From Candidatus Methanomassiliicoccus intestinalis Issoire-Mx1 (GTDB taxonomy: Archaea > Thermoplasmatota > Thermoplasmata > Methanomassiliicoccales > Methanomassiliicoccaceae), in contig NC_021353.1 of the NCBI RefSeq assembly GCF_000404225.1, positions 1 to 64,000 on the forward strand: a stretch of 64,000 nt of DNA. Reading direction: 5' to 3'. This document shows, piece after piece, positions 16,796-25,399 of the stretch. The position numbers and the translations under genes were made by a program. A model generated the notes under the pieces. The model worked only from the letters and a program-made list of their open reading frames with translations, made no database searches and was not told where the DNA came from. The stretch's first letter is position 1. Every line of letters starts with the position of its first letter.

Positions 16796-16954
16796 TTAGT
16801 TTTTCTTTTCTTCTTTGATTTTGCAGACTCCACATCCTGAACAGGACGGGCAGCTTCCGCAGCCTCCATTTCTTCTTGCTTTGATTATGTTGTATACTGC
16901 ATATGCAAGACATGCTGCGATGATCAGGGTTATGACTGCAGTGGCAGCGTTCAT
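16796..16954 (-). CDS. FeoB-associated Cys-rich membrane protein
   Basis: A 52-codon gene coupled to the end of feoB by an ATGA overlap (16951-16954). The product has one N-terminal membrane helix (ATAVITLIIAACLAYAVYNII), then a glycine/cysteine cluster GGCGSCPSCSGCGVC and a charged lysine-rich end. This matches the small FeoB-associated family commonly found directly after feoB, thought to act in iron handling or as a FeoC-like helper. Five closely spaced cysteines could bind iron or an iron-sulfur cluster. A longer reading frame in another frame covers the same DNA but has no family resemblance. Confidence 0.85.
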   Translation of the reverse strand: MNAATAVITLIIAACLAYAVYNIIKARRNGGCGSCPSCSGCGVCKIKEEKKN

Positions 16955-19083
16955 GTTGCTGAAACCTCCGCTTTCTTTCTGTCAAGTATCCTATCTGGCC
17001 GTACCAGGCAGAAGATGATTCCTACCAGTGCGACTACAGCCAGCAGCGTGTATGCAGTAAATCCTCCGCCGGTGAAGAACATTCCGAACTGATACACACA
17101 GAGAGCTACTGCATATGCGAATACCATCTGATATCCCACAGCGAACAGGCATCCTTTATTTCCCAGCTCGCGGCGCATGGCTCCAATTGCTGCAAAGCAT
17201 GGAGCGCACAGCAGGTTGAAAATCAGGAATGAGTAGGCAGACAGTTGTGTGAATGATGCTGCAACGAAGCCCCAGATCTCCTCTCCGCTGTCAGATACTT
17301 CAGACAGACCGAATAATGTACCAAATGTTCCCAGCACATTCTCTTTTGCAATGAATCCTGTAATAGTAGCTACTGTAGCCTGCCAGTCTCCCCACCCTAG
17401 AGGAGCGAATATTCCGCAGATTGCAGATCCTATCGATTCGAGAATTGAATTCTCTATTCCTACTGGCTGGAGCGACCAGTTGTATGACGACAGGAACCAG
17501 ATCAATGCACACGCTACGAAGATGATTGTACCTGCTTTTTTAATGAACGCCTTTGCCCTGTCTCCTGTGCTGAACATAACTGTCTTTAAACCCGGGATGT
17601 GGTAAGGAGGCAGTTCAACTACAAACGGGGCGGGAGTTCCTGAGAACCTATTCATCTTTTTGAGGATAATGCCAGACATTATGATTGCGATTACTCCCAG
17701 GAAGTATGCAGATACGGCAATCCACACTGAACCGCCGAACAATGCTCCGGCGATCAAAGCGATAATCGGTATCTTCGCAGAGCAGGGAATGAATGTAGTT
17801 GTCATGGCGGTGATCTTCCTGTCGCATTCCTGCTCAATTGTACGGGATGCCATGATTCCCGGCACACCGCATCCAGTTCCGATCATAATAGGAATAAATG
17901 ATTTTCCAGACAGTCCGAATTTTCTGAATATCCTGTCCATAATGAATGCTATACGAGCCATATATCCGCAGTCTTCCAATACTGCCAGCAGAATAAACAA
18001 CACAATCATCTGAGGCAGGAAGCCCAATACTGCTCCGACTCCGTTTATGACACCGTTGACAATGAATGAGGTAAGCCAGTCTGCAGCGCCTACAGATTCC
18101 AGCCATGATTCAGCACCTGGTATGAGTGTCTCTGCAAACAATGTATCATTGACCCAGTCTGTCATCCACCCTCCCACTGTGGAGATGGAAATGTAATAGA
18201 CAGCAATCATCACGCAGGCAAAAATCGGCAGAGCCAGAATTCTGTTGGTTACAATCCTGTCTATTTTATCAGAAGCACTTAGTTTCTCTTTTCTTGTTTT
18301 TTTAGAAGTTTCTTTTACAACCGTTCCGATGTGATTGTAACGTTCATTGGTGATGATGCTTTCTCCGTCATCGTCAAATTCTTTTTCAAATCTTGATACA
18401 ATCTCAACTACTCTGTTTCTTTCCTGAGCATCAAGCTTTAATGTTTCAGTAGCTTTTTCATCTTTTTCCAGAAGTTTAACCGAATACCATCTGAGAAGAC
18501 TGTCTTCAGCCTTTCCTTCGATAACTGCTGCTATTTCTGAAATGAATCTTTCAGTTTTATCTGAAAATATCTTTTTGACTGCAGATGTCTGCTTGCTTTT
18601 AGCAGTATTTACTGCGGCTGTAACAAGTTCATCCATGCCTTTTTTCTTCAGGGCAGAAATCTCTATAACGCTGCATCCTAGAATTTCAGACAATCTTTTA
18701 GAATCAATCTTGTCGCCATTCTTTTCGACGACATCGATCATATTAAGAGCTACCACTACCGGAATTCCCGTCTCTAAAAGCTGGGTAGTGAGATACAAAT
18801 TTCTATCCAGATTTGTGGCATCTACAACATTTATGATTATTTCTGGTTTATCTTTTATTAGATAATCTCTTGAGACAACTTCTTCAGGACTGTACGGAGA
18901 CAATGAATATATCCCCGGCAGATCTGTAATTACAACGTCTTTATTGCCTTTCAACCTTCCTTCTTTCTTTTCAACAGTCACTCCAGGCCAGTTTCCGGTA
19001 TGCTGTACCGCACCTGTTAAGTTGTTGAATAACGTTGTTTTGCCGCAGTTTGGATTGCCAGCTAACGCTAATCTAATTACCAT
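16951..19083 (-). CDS. feoB: Ferrous iron transporter FeoB
   Basis: Fe(II) uptake permease, 710 aa, full length. The N-terminal GTPase domain has G1 GNPNCGKT (residues 9-16), G3 DLPG and G4 NMID; a helical GDI-like spacer follows, then about eight membrane helices with two Gate-type repeats (VLGFLPQMIVLFILLAVLEDCGYMAR and the CSAKIPIIALI segment). A ggagg ribosome site precedes the start. It follows two feoA genes and is coupled to a Cys-rich peptide gene. Iron-dependent repression is suggested by sites upstream of the operon. Confidence 0.97.
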   Translation of the reverse strand: MVIRLALAGNPNCGKTTLFNNLTGAVQHTGNWPGVTVEKKEGRLKGNKDVVITDLPGIYSLSPYSPEEVVSRDYLIKDKPEIIINVVDATNLDRNLYLTTQLLETGIPVVVALNMIDVVEKNGDKIDSKRLSEILGCSVIEISALKKKGMDELVTAAVNTAKSKQTSAVKKIFSDKTERFISEIAAVIEGKAEDSLLRWYSVKLLEKDEKATETLKLDAQERNRVVEIVSRFEKEFDDDGESIITNERYNHIGTVVKETSKKTRKEKLSASDKIDRIVTNRILALPIFACVMIAVYYISISTVGGWMTDWVNDTLFAETLIPGAESWLESVGAADWLTSFIVNGVINGVGAVLGFLPQMIVLFILLAVLEDCGYMARIAFIMDRIFRKFGLSGKSFIPIMIGTGCGVPGIMASRTIEQECDRKITAMTTTFIPCSAKIPIIALIAGALFGGSVWIAVSAYFLGVIAIIMSGIILKKMNRFSGTPAPFVVELPPYHIPGLKTVMFSTGDRAKAFIKKAGTIIFVACALIWFLSSYNWSLQPVGIENSILESIGSAICGIFAPLGWGDWQATVATITGFIAKENVLGTFGTLFGLSEVSDSGEEIWGFVAASFTQLSAYSFLIFNLLCAPCFAAIGAMRRELGNKGCLFAVGYQMVFAYAVALCVYQFGMFFTGGGFTAYTLLAVVALVGIIFCLVRPDRILDRKKAEVSAT

Positions 19084-19132
19084 TTATCGAACCTCCACGC
19101 ACCGGCAGAACCGGTAAATTTTACACAGCTAG

Positions 19133-19354
19133 TTACTGGATTTCTATAGACTCCGCATCAGCCTTTCTCAAGCTCAGTTCATAGCCTCTTACTGTAATTT
19201 CTATGGGATCTCCCAATGGAGCCAGTTTTCTTACAAAAATGCTGCATCCTTTAGTTATTCCCATGTCCATAAACCGTCTTTTGAGCTGTCCTTCGCCTTT
19301 CACTTTGATAACAGTAACAGTATCGCCGCATTTTGCATCTTTAAGAGTTTTCAT
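19133..19354 (-). CDS. feoA: FeoA-domain protein, second copy
   Basis: Small SH3-like beta-barrel protein, 73 aa, expected to bind the FeoB GTPase domain and support iron uptake. Family features: LKRRFMDMGITKGCSIFVRKLAPLGDPIEITVRGYELSLRKADAESI, the last part being the FeoA signature. Overlaps the preceding feoA by four bases and ends 49 bases before feoB. Confidence 0.93.
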   Translation of the reverse strand: MKTLKDAKCGDTVTVIKVKGEGQLKRRFMDMGITKGCSIFVRKLAPLGDPIEITVRGYELSLRKADAESIEIQ

Positions 19355-19584
19355 GCAACTCCCTCACATACGATTCTGTTGGCCATGCCGCGGTCAATGG
19401 CTATGCGTGTACCTTTAATGTCTAGAATAAGACCTCCCGCCATTTCCGAGACGACTGTGATTTTTTCTCCTTCTATGAAGCCCATGGATGCTAAGTGTCC
19501 TCTGGTTTCGTCTTTGCCGGAGATCTTCTTAATCTCTACGCTTTCTCCAGATCCAGCCATTGATAACAGCATATCTTTCACCAT
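19351..19584 (-). CDS. feoA: FeoA-domain protein, first copy
   Basis: A second, diverged FeoA-type beta-barrel protein, 77 aa (HLASMGFIEGEKITVVSEMAGGLILDIKGTRIAIDRGMANRI). First gene of the operon. Two tandem feoA genes before feoB are common in archaea. It resembles the second copy only in the family core, so this is an old duplication. The ATG lies about 30 bases from the nearest of three repressor-like sites. Confidence 0.92.
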   Translation of the reverse strand: MVKDMLLSMAGSGESVEIKKISGKDETRGHLASMGFIEGEKITVVSEMAGGLILDIKGTRIAIDRGMANRIVCEGVA

Positions 19585-19594
19585 CCGGCCGAGT

Positions 19595-19613
19595 ATCCTT
19601 AATCTGTAAGGAT
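19595..19613 (-). promoter_or_regulatory. Inverted repeat in the feo leader
   Basis: Perfect 7-bp inverted repeat ATCCTTA-ATCTG-TAAGGAT just before the first feoA ATG. It could form a small leader hairpin or serve as a protein site. No further evidence. Confidence 0.35.
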
Positions 19614-19614
19614 T

Positions 19615-19675
19615 ATTTCGGCTAACCTAAATCTGTATTTTAGTCGTACCTAATAAATGTTTGGTATACCTAAAC
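19615..19675 (-). promoter_or_regulatory. Three DtxR/IdeR-like operator sites of the feo operon
   Basis: Site 1 (19615-19632), on the minus strand atttaggttagccgaaat, is an 18-bp imperfect palindrome close to the DtxR/IdeR consensus TTAGGTTAGCCTAA. Site 2 (about 19639-19654) reads attaggtacgactaaa and site 3 (19659-19675) gtttaggtataccaaac. All share TTAGGT-type half-sites, centred 23 and 20 bp apart. Placement 30-90 bases before feoA fits iron-dependent repression. No dtxR gene lies in the window. Confidence 0.65.
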
Positions 19676-19793
19676 TTTCTAGCAGAATTCTTTAGTTTAC
19701 GTTTACTGACTGTTTTTTATTCCATTCATTTTTAAACCCAGTACATTTTTAGAATAACCAAAGGTTTAAAGCGCTGCCATAGATTGCATTGTA

Positions 19794-20426
19794 ATGAGCG
19801 ACAGGTGGCTCGCTGAAAGAAAGCGAGAACATTACTACCGTTTGGCCAAGAAGCTGAATTATCGTTCCCGAGCTTCGTTTAAACTAGCTCAGATAGACGA
19901 AAAATTCCATATTTTCAGAGAAGGAGATGCCGTGACCGATCTGGGGGCTGCTCCCGGGGGATGGCTTCAGATCGCAAAAGAGAGAGTAGGCGAAACGGGC
20001 AAAGTTGTAGGTGTTGATTTACAGAAAATTGAACCTCTGGAGGGTGTTCAGACCATACGAGGGGATATGCTGAAGCCCGAGACTGCCGAAAAACTCAAAG
20101 AGCTTCTAGGCGGCAAAGCTGACGTAGTCATATCCGACATGTCTCCGAACATCAGCGGAAGCTACTGTATGGATCATGCCAGGTCTGTAGAGCTTTGCAC
20201 ATATGCCCTGAACTTTGCGAGACAGGTTTTGAAGCCCAAAGGAAATCTGGTCATGAAGATTTTCGAAGGCGACATGATGAAAGGTTTCCTGAATGATGTC
20301 CGCTCAAGTTTCCAAAATGTAAAACTGCACTCTCCAAAAGCTTCACGAGACAGCAGTTCTGAGATTTATATAATAGCGAAAGGATTCATTCCTCCCAAAG
20401 AACCTGTGCCGGAGGAAGAACAATGA
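19794..20426 (+). CDS. rlmE: FtsJ/RrmJ-type RNA 2'-O-methyltransferase
   Basis: SAM-dependent 2'-O-methyltransferase, 210 aa, likely acting on large-subunit rRNA. N-terminal YRSRASFKLAQIDEKF carries the first catalytic lysine; the SAM site is TDLGAAPGGW (about residues 47-56); then the catalytic Asp in SDMSPN, Lys in LVMKIFEG and Glu in SSEIYI complete the K-D-K-E tetrad. A TATA-like gtttaaag at about 19763 lies some 30 bases before the ATG, suggesting a leaderless message. Coupled to the next gene by an ATGA overlap. Confidence 0.9.
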   Translation: MSDRWLAERKREHYYRLAKKLNYRSRASFKLAQIDEKFHIFREGDAVTDLGAAPGGWLQIAKERVGETGKVVGVDLQKIEPLEGVQTIRGDMLKPETAEKLKELLGGKADVVISDMSPNISGSYCMDHARSVELCTYALNFARQVLKPKGNLVMKIFEGDMMKGFLNDVRSSFQNVKLHSPKASRDSSSEIYIIAKGFIPPKEPVPEEEQ

Positions 20427-21037
20427 AGATAGTCTGCATAGGCCAGAACTATAAAGCTCATGCTGATGAGATGGAACTTAAAGTAAGAAAAGAGCCGGTG
20501 ATCTTTCTTAAAGCTCAGAGTTCTCTTGCTGAAAACGGGGCAGTAATCTATTTTCCTGGAGAAGGACGGGTTGATTACGAAGGAGAACTGGCAGTCATTA
20601 TCGGCAGGAAAGCTAAAAATGTAAAATCCGCAGACGCTTTGGAATATGCAGTGTCCCTGGCGGCATTCAATGATGTTACTGCCAGAGATATGCAGGATGA
20701 AGCGAGAGCTGCAGGACTTCCCTGGGCCCTCAGCAAGAGTGTTGATACTTTTGCGCCTATGTCTGATCCAGTACCGATTACATATGTGCCTGATCTTAGT
20801 GATCTGAAAATTGAGACAAGAGTCAACGGTGTACTGAAACAGAGCGGCAGCGTCTCCGACATGATCTTTTCTGTTCCAGAGCTCATCGAGTACATCACAA
20901 GATACATCACTCTGGAAGCTGGAGACATAATTGCTACAGGAACTCCTGTTGGTGTAGGTCCCTTAGAGGACGGCGATGAGGTGGAAGTGAAGATTGAAAG
21001 CGTAGGCACTCTGAGAAATAAATTTCACAGGCTCTAA
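20423..21037 (+). CDS. Fumarylacetoacetate hydrolase (FAH) family protein
   Basis: A 204-aa FAH-fold enzyme acting on a 2-oxoacid or 2-hydroxydienoate type substrate; likely oxaloacetate decarboxylase or acylpyruvase-like. Seen: FLKAQSSLAENGAVIYFPG, then the metal-binding VDYEGELAVIIGRKAKNV (two acidic ligands), a conserved Asp in FNDVTARDMQ, and the final GDIIATGTPVGVGPLEDGDEVEVKIE. Substrate cannot be told from sequence alone. Translationally coupled to the FtsJ gene although no functional link is evident. Confidence 0.85.
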   Translation: MKIVCIGQNYKAHADEMELKVRKEPVIFLKAQSSLAENGAVIYFPGEGRVDYEGELAVIIGRKAKNVKSADALEYAVSLAAFNDVTARDMQDEARAAGLPWALSKSVDTFAPMSDPVPITYVPDLSDLKIETRVNGVLKQSGSVSDMIFSVPELIEYITRYITLEAGDIIATGTPVGVGPLEDGDEVEVKIESVGTLRNKFHRL

Positions 21038-21184
21038 TGAGTCTGTAATTCTTTAATTTAGACTGCTGGTGTCTTTCATTCCATAGCAGTAGATCTTCAA
21101 TTCAATATCTGGTGCAGGTTCTCTCCAACTTTTCAATATCCTTGTTTGCATAATTTTAATTCAGAACATTTCCTATTTTGGATG

Positions 21185-21276
21185 TTCATACGAATTTGTG
21201 TATGCAGATCCATAAAATTAGTGTATTGTCATCCATATTTTAATAACATTTAAATCCATGTTTTATCATGATATGA
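21185..21276. repeat. 23-bp periodic repeats upstream of DUF4143 copy 2
   Basis: The hexamer atccat begins at 21208, 21231 and 21254, exactly 23 bases apart, each followed by an A/T-rich stretch. A degenerate fourth unit (ttcata) begins near 21185. An inverted repeat CATAC-N8-GTATG (21187-21204) lies in the first unit. The third unit runs over the first possible ATG (21258), which supports the later start at 21273. Candidate protein-binding array; not a CRISPR, as the units are short and only partly conserved. Confidence 0.45.
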
Positions 21277-22499
21277 TTGTGAGTAGAATAGTAGTGCCTC
21301 GTATTCAGTATCTGTCTCAATTGGAGAGTTATAGAAAGAATCCCGAACTTATCAAGGTTATAACTGGGATTCGAAGATCTGGAAAATCGGAGCTCTTAAG
21401 ACAGTTTCGCCAATACCTTTTGGACCACGGCGTCTCACAGCAAGATGTAATATATGTTGATTTAGAAGAGAAAAGATACATCATTGATTCTGAGCGAATG
21501 CTGTATGAATCTATTCATAATCTGATTCACACAAAAGGGGTTTACATCCTCCTTGATGAAGTTCAACTGATCCGTGGATGGGAGAGAGCTGTAGATACAC
21601 TGAGGTTAGAATTTGAAGCGAACATATACATAACCGGGTCTAACTCACAGATGACATCTTCTGAGCTTGGAACACATCTCACAGGCAGATTTGTTGAAAT
21701 TCACATTCTTCCGTTTTCTTTTAGGGAGTTTATTGTAAGATATCCTATTGATATGGAAAATGGATACACTCAGCGATTTTATCAGTATCTGCGTTGGGGT
21801 GGGATGCCGATAGTAGATCTCGAAGATGACGAGTCTAAAAACAAAGCTATACTCAGAGGAGTTTATGACTCGATCGTAAATAATGATATCAGAATGCGTG
21901 TAGATTTGGAGCAAGGCATATTGGAGAATGTAACCTCATTCATGATGGCTAATATTGGAAACTTAGTCTCTACAACCAATATAACCAATGGTGCATTGAT
22001 TGGTGATCCTCGCACCACTGAGAAATATCTCAGTGAACTTTGCAAGTGCTTTGTATTCTATAAGGCAAGCAAGTATGATATCATAGGTAAAAAACACCTG
22101 AGGACGAATGCTAAGTTCTATGCCGCCGATACAGGCCTGAGAAATGTGGTTATCTATGGCTTGGAATATAATGAGTCAGCACTCTTGGAGAATGTAGTGT
22201 ATTTGGAACTAATCCGCAGAGGCTATGAGGTGTTTGTAGGCTCTTACAAAACCAGGGAGATTGACTTTACTGCCTGGCTAAACGGGGAACCAGAATTTTA
22301 TCAGGTAGTTCTTTCATTGACAGACAAGAACACTCTGGACCGTGAAACCAGATCGTTTGTATCCATGGGTCCAGATTTCAAAAGAATCGTGATAACGCTG
22401 GATCGAGAATTTCCAGAAGTCCCGGAAGGTGTGAAAATCATTAATGTGATTGATTGGCTCCTAGACTTTGGAGGTTCAGAATATTCTGGTACTCTTTAA
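21273..22499 (+). CDS. AAA ATPase with DUF4143 domain, copy 2
   Basis: A 408-aa paralog of the genes at 15420 and 42040. Walker A is GIRRSGKSE, Walker B YILLDEVQ, followed by YITGSNSQMTSSELGTHLTGRFVEIHILPFSFREF. The C-terminal domain has REIDFTAWLNGEPEFYQVVLSL, again the D...ExQ nuclease-like pattern. I choose the ATG of MIVSRIVVPRIQ because the earlier ATG (21258) sits in a repeat unit. Role unknown. It stands alone between the FAH gene and the convergent helicase gene. Confidence 0.85.
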   Translation: MIVSRIVVPRIQYLSQLESYRKNPELIKVITGIRRSGKSELLRQFRQYLLDHGVSQQDVIYVDLEEKRYIIDSERMLYESIHNLIHTKGVYILLDEVQLIRGWERAVDTLRLEFEANIYITGSNSQMTSSELGTHLTGRFVEIHILPFSFREFIVRYPIDMENGYTQRFYQYLRWGGMPIVDLEDDESKNKAILRGVYDSIVNNDIRMRVDLEQGILENVTSFMMANIGNLVSTTNITNGALIGDPRTTEKYLSELCKCFVFYKASKYDIIGKKHLRTNAKFYAADTGLRNVVIYGLEYNESALLENVVYLELIRRGYEVFVGSYKTREIDFTAWLNGEPEFYQVVLSLTDKNTLDRETRSFVSMGPDFKRIVITLDREFPEVPEGVKIINVIDWLLDFGGSEYSGTL

Positions 22500-22597
22500 T
22501 AAAATGAGTGCCATTGAGTGATTCAGGAGCTCCAAAAGAATTATTTTAATTTTTCATCATATCTTGTGTAATTCTCAAAAGATTATTTACTGCTCCT

Positions 22598-25330
22598 TCA
22601 GCCCCAGAACCTCTTTGTTCTTGCATAGGTGAGTTCTGCACTCAAGATGTCCCGCAGAAACTCATCTTCATTCTCATAAAATCCTGAAAGTATTCTTGAT
22701 GCTGAGTCTGGTCCTACGCCTCTTCCCGCAAGCGCCACTACCGCTTTGGGCCCGTAGTCTTTTACCAGCGAGGCATTTTTGTACATTCTTTTGATTTCTT
22801 TCTTTTCCTCTGCAGTAGGTTTATCTTTTTTTAGTAAAGAAATGTTGTCTCTGTTGTAAGGCAGAAGCGCAGCAACCATCATGCCCCCGCATTTGGGACA
22901 GAGAATTCTTGAGGGAGCATCCTTTGCTTTCATTCTCCATTGATTCTGACAGCTTACACACGACATGCTCATAGTCTCGTCTTCTAATCTTTTCTTCAAT
23001 GCCATGAGAATGCTGTGATCTGCCCTTTGAGGCATGATAAGCTCTTTAGACTGCCGCAGTCCTGCAATGCCGATAGTGGTGCTGCCCGTTACTTTAAATG
23101 CAATTTCACCGCGTTCTATACGGCCTATAACTTCTTTTGTTCCTGCAATATCAAAATCATTCCAGAGGACATGCATGACTGCCTCTTCGAACAAAGGTGT
23201 GCCTTCAAAGGCCTCAGCCAGCCTCGTGAAGTTGACACTGCGGTAATCGGCATTTTTCTCTATGACGCCGAATTTCTTCGCTACGTAAACAAATCTGTAT
23301 CTGAGGAATGAAGACGACTTGAGAAACATTCTCATCAATGATTCAATTCCTGCAGATTTGACAGACATCAGAGTATCTTCGATTACTTTTGGTCCGATTT
23401 CCTTTGGAAGTTCAAGAATTATGCGGTAAGGGTCTGTGGTAACTCCAACAGACTCGCCCATTCTCGCAGTCAAGAGCATAGAAAGAATCCTGGCAATTGT
23501 ACCGTTCACCTTTGTGCCGAAGCACATGTTGATGATCGCCGTTCTTTTGCTCAGTTCCAGAGTGATGAGTTTATCAGACGGAATATTCTCTCCGTTTTCT
23601 TCTAAATATTTATTAACTGTCTCTACTGCCCGCTTGTCTCCGTTATAATCCTTGAAGTTTTTCAGCCTTCTCAGACTGCCCACTTCTTCTGCCACTTCCA
23701 GAGGCACAGGGATATCTTCTCCTGTCCATGATGGAATGGAGCCCAGATCATTTATCTGCTCTACCAGCACCTCATCTTCTCTCAGCTCTACGATCCTCCA
23801 GGATCTTCCCTGTGTGATGAATACCGCGTAAGGCTCTGCAAACGATGCCACGAACGACTCATCCAGCGTACCGACGATTCTCCTTGAGCTTATTTCTCTG
23901 ATCAGAAAAGTCCGTTCGTCTCTGATCATTGACAGATTGTCATAGAAATATGTCATTCCTCTCTTGGAGCGCTTGTAATCTGTGCCGTTGTCGAAGATCA
24001 AACCTATCGAGACCAGCTGAGCAATGACATCATTGAAAGTGTCTCTAGATAAATTCCTGAATGGGTATGATCTTGTGAATATGCTGTAAGTGGCTTCTTT
24101 CTCCACCTTGCCGGCCATTGATGCCGCCACAAGCTGATTTGCCAAGACTGTCAGGGGATTCTCTCTTACATTCAGCTGTTCAAGTTCTCCCGCCACAGCC
24201 TTTCTGGTAATTACCATTGCCTCTGCCAGTTCGTCTGGTTCAGTGGCTATTATTGAACCTTCTGTTTTTTCTCCTACTGCATGCCCCGCCCGGCCCATAC
24301 GCTGAATCAGCCTTGAAACCTGTCTGGGAGAGTTATACTGCAGAGCATAATCTACTGATCCGATATCAATTCCCAATTCAAGAGATGATGTGCAGATGAG
24401 GCCGCTGAGCTCTTCATGTTTGAATCTGTCTTCCGTATCTATTCTGATGTCTTTAGACAGCGATCCGTGATGTACTCCGATCTTTGTGTTCTCATCCCAG
24501 ACAGCATATCTTGCTGCCAAAGCTTCCGCAGTATCCCTTGTGTTTACAAAAAGCAGCGTTGATCTGTGTGCGTCGATAATCTCTTTTGAGAGCACCATCG
24601 CCGCTGCCAACTCAGGATCGCATTGAAGCCTTCCTGCTAAGTCTTTAACATGATCATCTACCACAGGACATTTCACGGAGATGTCCAGTTCCTTTGATGA
24701 TTTTACCTGTACAATCTCTACTTCCCTGTCTCCGCCTAAGTAGCCGGCGACTTCCTCCACTGTTCCTACTGTAGCCGACAAACCAACTCTCTGAAATTCT
24801 CCTGAGATCGCCGCCAGCCTTTCCAGTCCGACTGCCAGCTGCGCACCTCTTTCATTTGATGCCAGTTCATGAACTTCATCGACTACAACCCATCTCACAT
24901 TTTTGAGATGTTCTCTTAATCTCTTGCCGGTGAAGAGCACCTGTAGCGTTTCTGGTGTAGTGATCAAAACATCTGGAGGATTCTGAGACTGTTTCTGCCT
25001 TTCTGCCTGAGCTGTATCTCCGTGTCTTACGGCTACCTGGATATCCAGAGCGGATCCCAATTCGGTCAGTCGTCCCAGCATATCTCTGTTTAAGGCCCTC
25101 AGAGGAGTTATGTAAAGGCATCTGATTCCTTTTCCGGAGGTCTTGAGAATATTGTGAAAAATAGGAAGCATGGCAGATTCAGTCTTGCCTATGCCGGTGT
25201 GAGCTACTAGGAGTATGTTTTTACCTTCCAGTATGCGTGGAATTGCCTTCTCCTGAGCCTTTGTAGCTTCTACAATGCCCTTTTCCTTGAGAACCGCACG
25301 AATGCGGTCATCCAAGAGCTCGAACGCCAT
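22598..25330 (-). CDS. lhr: Lhr-family DEAD/DEAH-box helicase
   Basis: Large superfamily-2 helicase, 910 aa. Motif I AHTGIGKTE (about 38-46), TPLRALNRD (Ia), TTPETLQ (Ib), DEVHE (II), SATVG (III), then motifs in the second RecA domain (TSSLELGIDIGSVD, QRMGRAGH). The Lhr-specific winged-helix and beta-sheet region follows. Near residues 807-834 two CxxC pairs (CVSCQNQW, CPKCGG) form a zinc ribbon, and the C-terminus has a helix-hairpin-helix-like segment (GRGVGPDSASRIL). Archaeal Lhr proteins unwind branched DNA and RNA:DNA hybrids in repair. Monocistronic. Confidence 0.9.
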   Translation of the reverse strand: MAFELLDDRIRAVLKEKGIVEATKAQEKAIPRILEGKNILLVAHTGIGKTESAMLPIFHNILKTSGKGIRCLYITPLRALNRDMLGRLTELGSALDIQVAVRHGDTAQAERQKQSQNPPDVLITTPETLQVLFTGKRLREHLKNVRWVVVDEVHELASNERGAQLAVGLERLAAISGEFQRVGLSATVGTVEEVAGYLGGDREVEIVQVKSSKELDISVKCPVVDDHVKDLAGRLQCDPELAAAMVLSKEIIDAHRSTLLFVNTRDTAEALAARYAVWDENTKIGVHHGSLSKDIRIDTEDRFKHEELSGLICTSSLELGIDIGSVDYALQYNSPRQVSRLIQRMGRAGHAVGEKTEGSIIATEPDELAEAMVITRKAVAGELEQLNVRENPLTVLANQLVAASMAGKVEKEATYSIFTRSYPFRNLSRDTFNDVIAQLVSIGLIFDNGTDYKRSKRGMTYFYDNLSMIRDERTFLIREISSRRIVGTLDESFVASFAEPYAVFITQGRSWRIVELREDEVLVEQINDLGSIPSWTGEDIPVPLEVAEEVGSLRRLKNFKDYNGDKRAVETVNKYLEENGENIPSDKLITLELSKRTAIINMCFGTKVNGTIARILSMLLTARMGESVGVTTDPYRIILELPKEIGPKVIEDTLMSVKSAGIESLMRMFLKSSSFLRYRFVYVAKKFGVIEKNADYRSVNFTRLAEAFEGTPLFEEAVMHVLWNDFDIAGTKEVIGRIERGEIAFKVTGSTTIGIAGLRQSKELIMPQRADHSILMALKKRLEDETMSMSCVSCQNQWRMKAKDAPSRILCPKCGGMMVAALLPYNRDNISLLKKDKPTAEEKKEIKRMYKNASLVKDYGPKAVVALAGRGVGPDSASRILSGFYENEDEFLRDILSAELTYARTKRFWG

Positions 25331-25399
25331 CTTGCACCTTTCGAGGGCATGAGTGTATTTTAACGTTTCTAGAGGAAAAATTGGGTTCTTTAATCATTG

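Noticed and set aside
16707..16985. 92-aa minus-strand frame after feoB
   Set aside because: It overlaps the clear FeoB-associated Cys-rich gene in another frame and runs through the terminator.
21185..21276. CRISPR-like array
   Set aside because: Units are 23 bases with only six conserved bases and no spacers; no cas genes are in the window.
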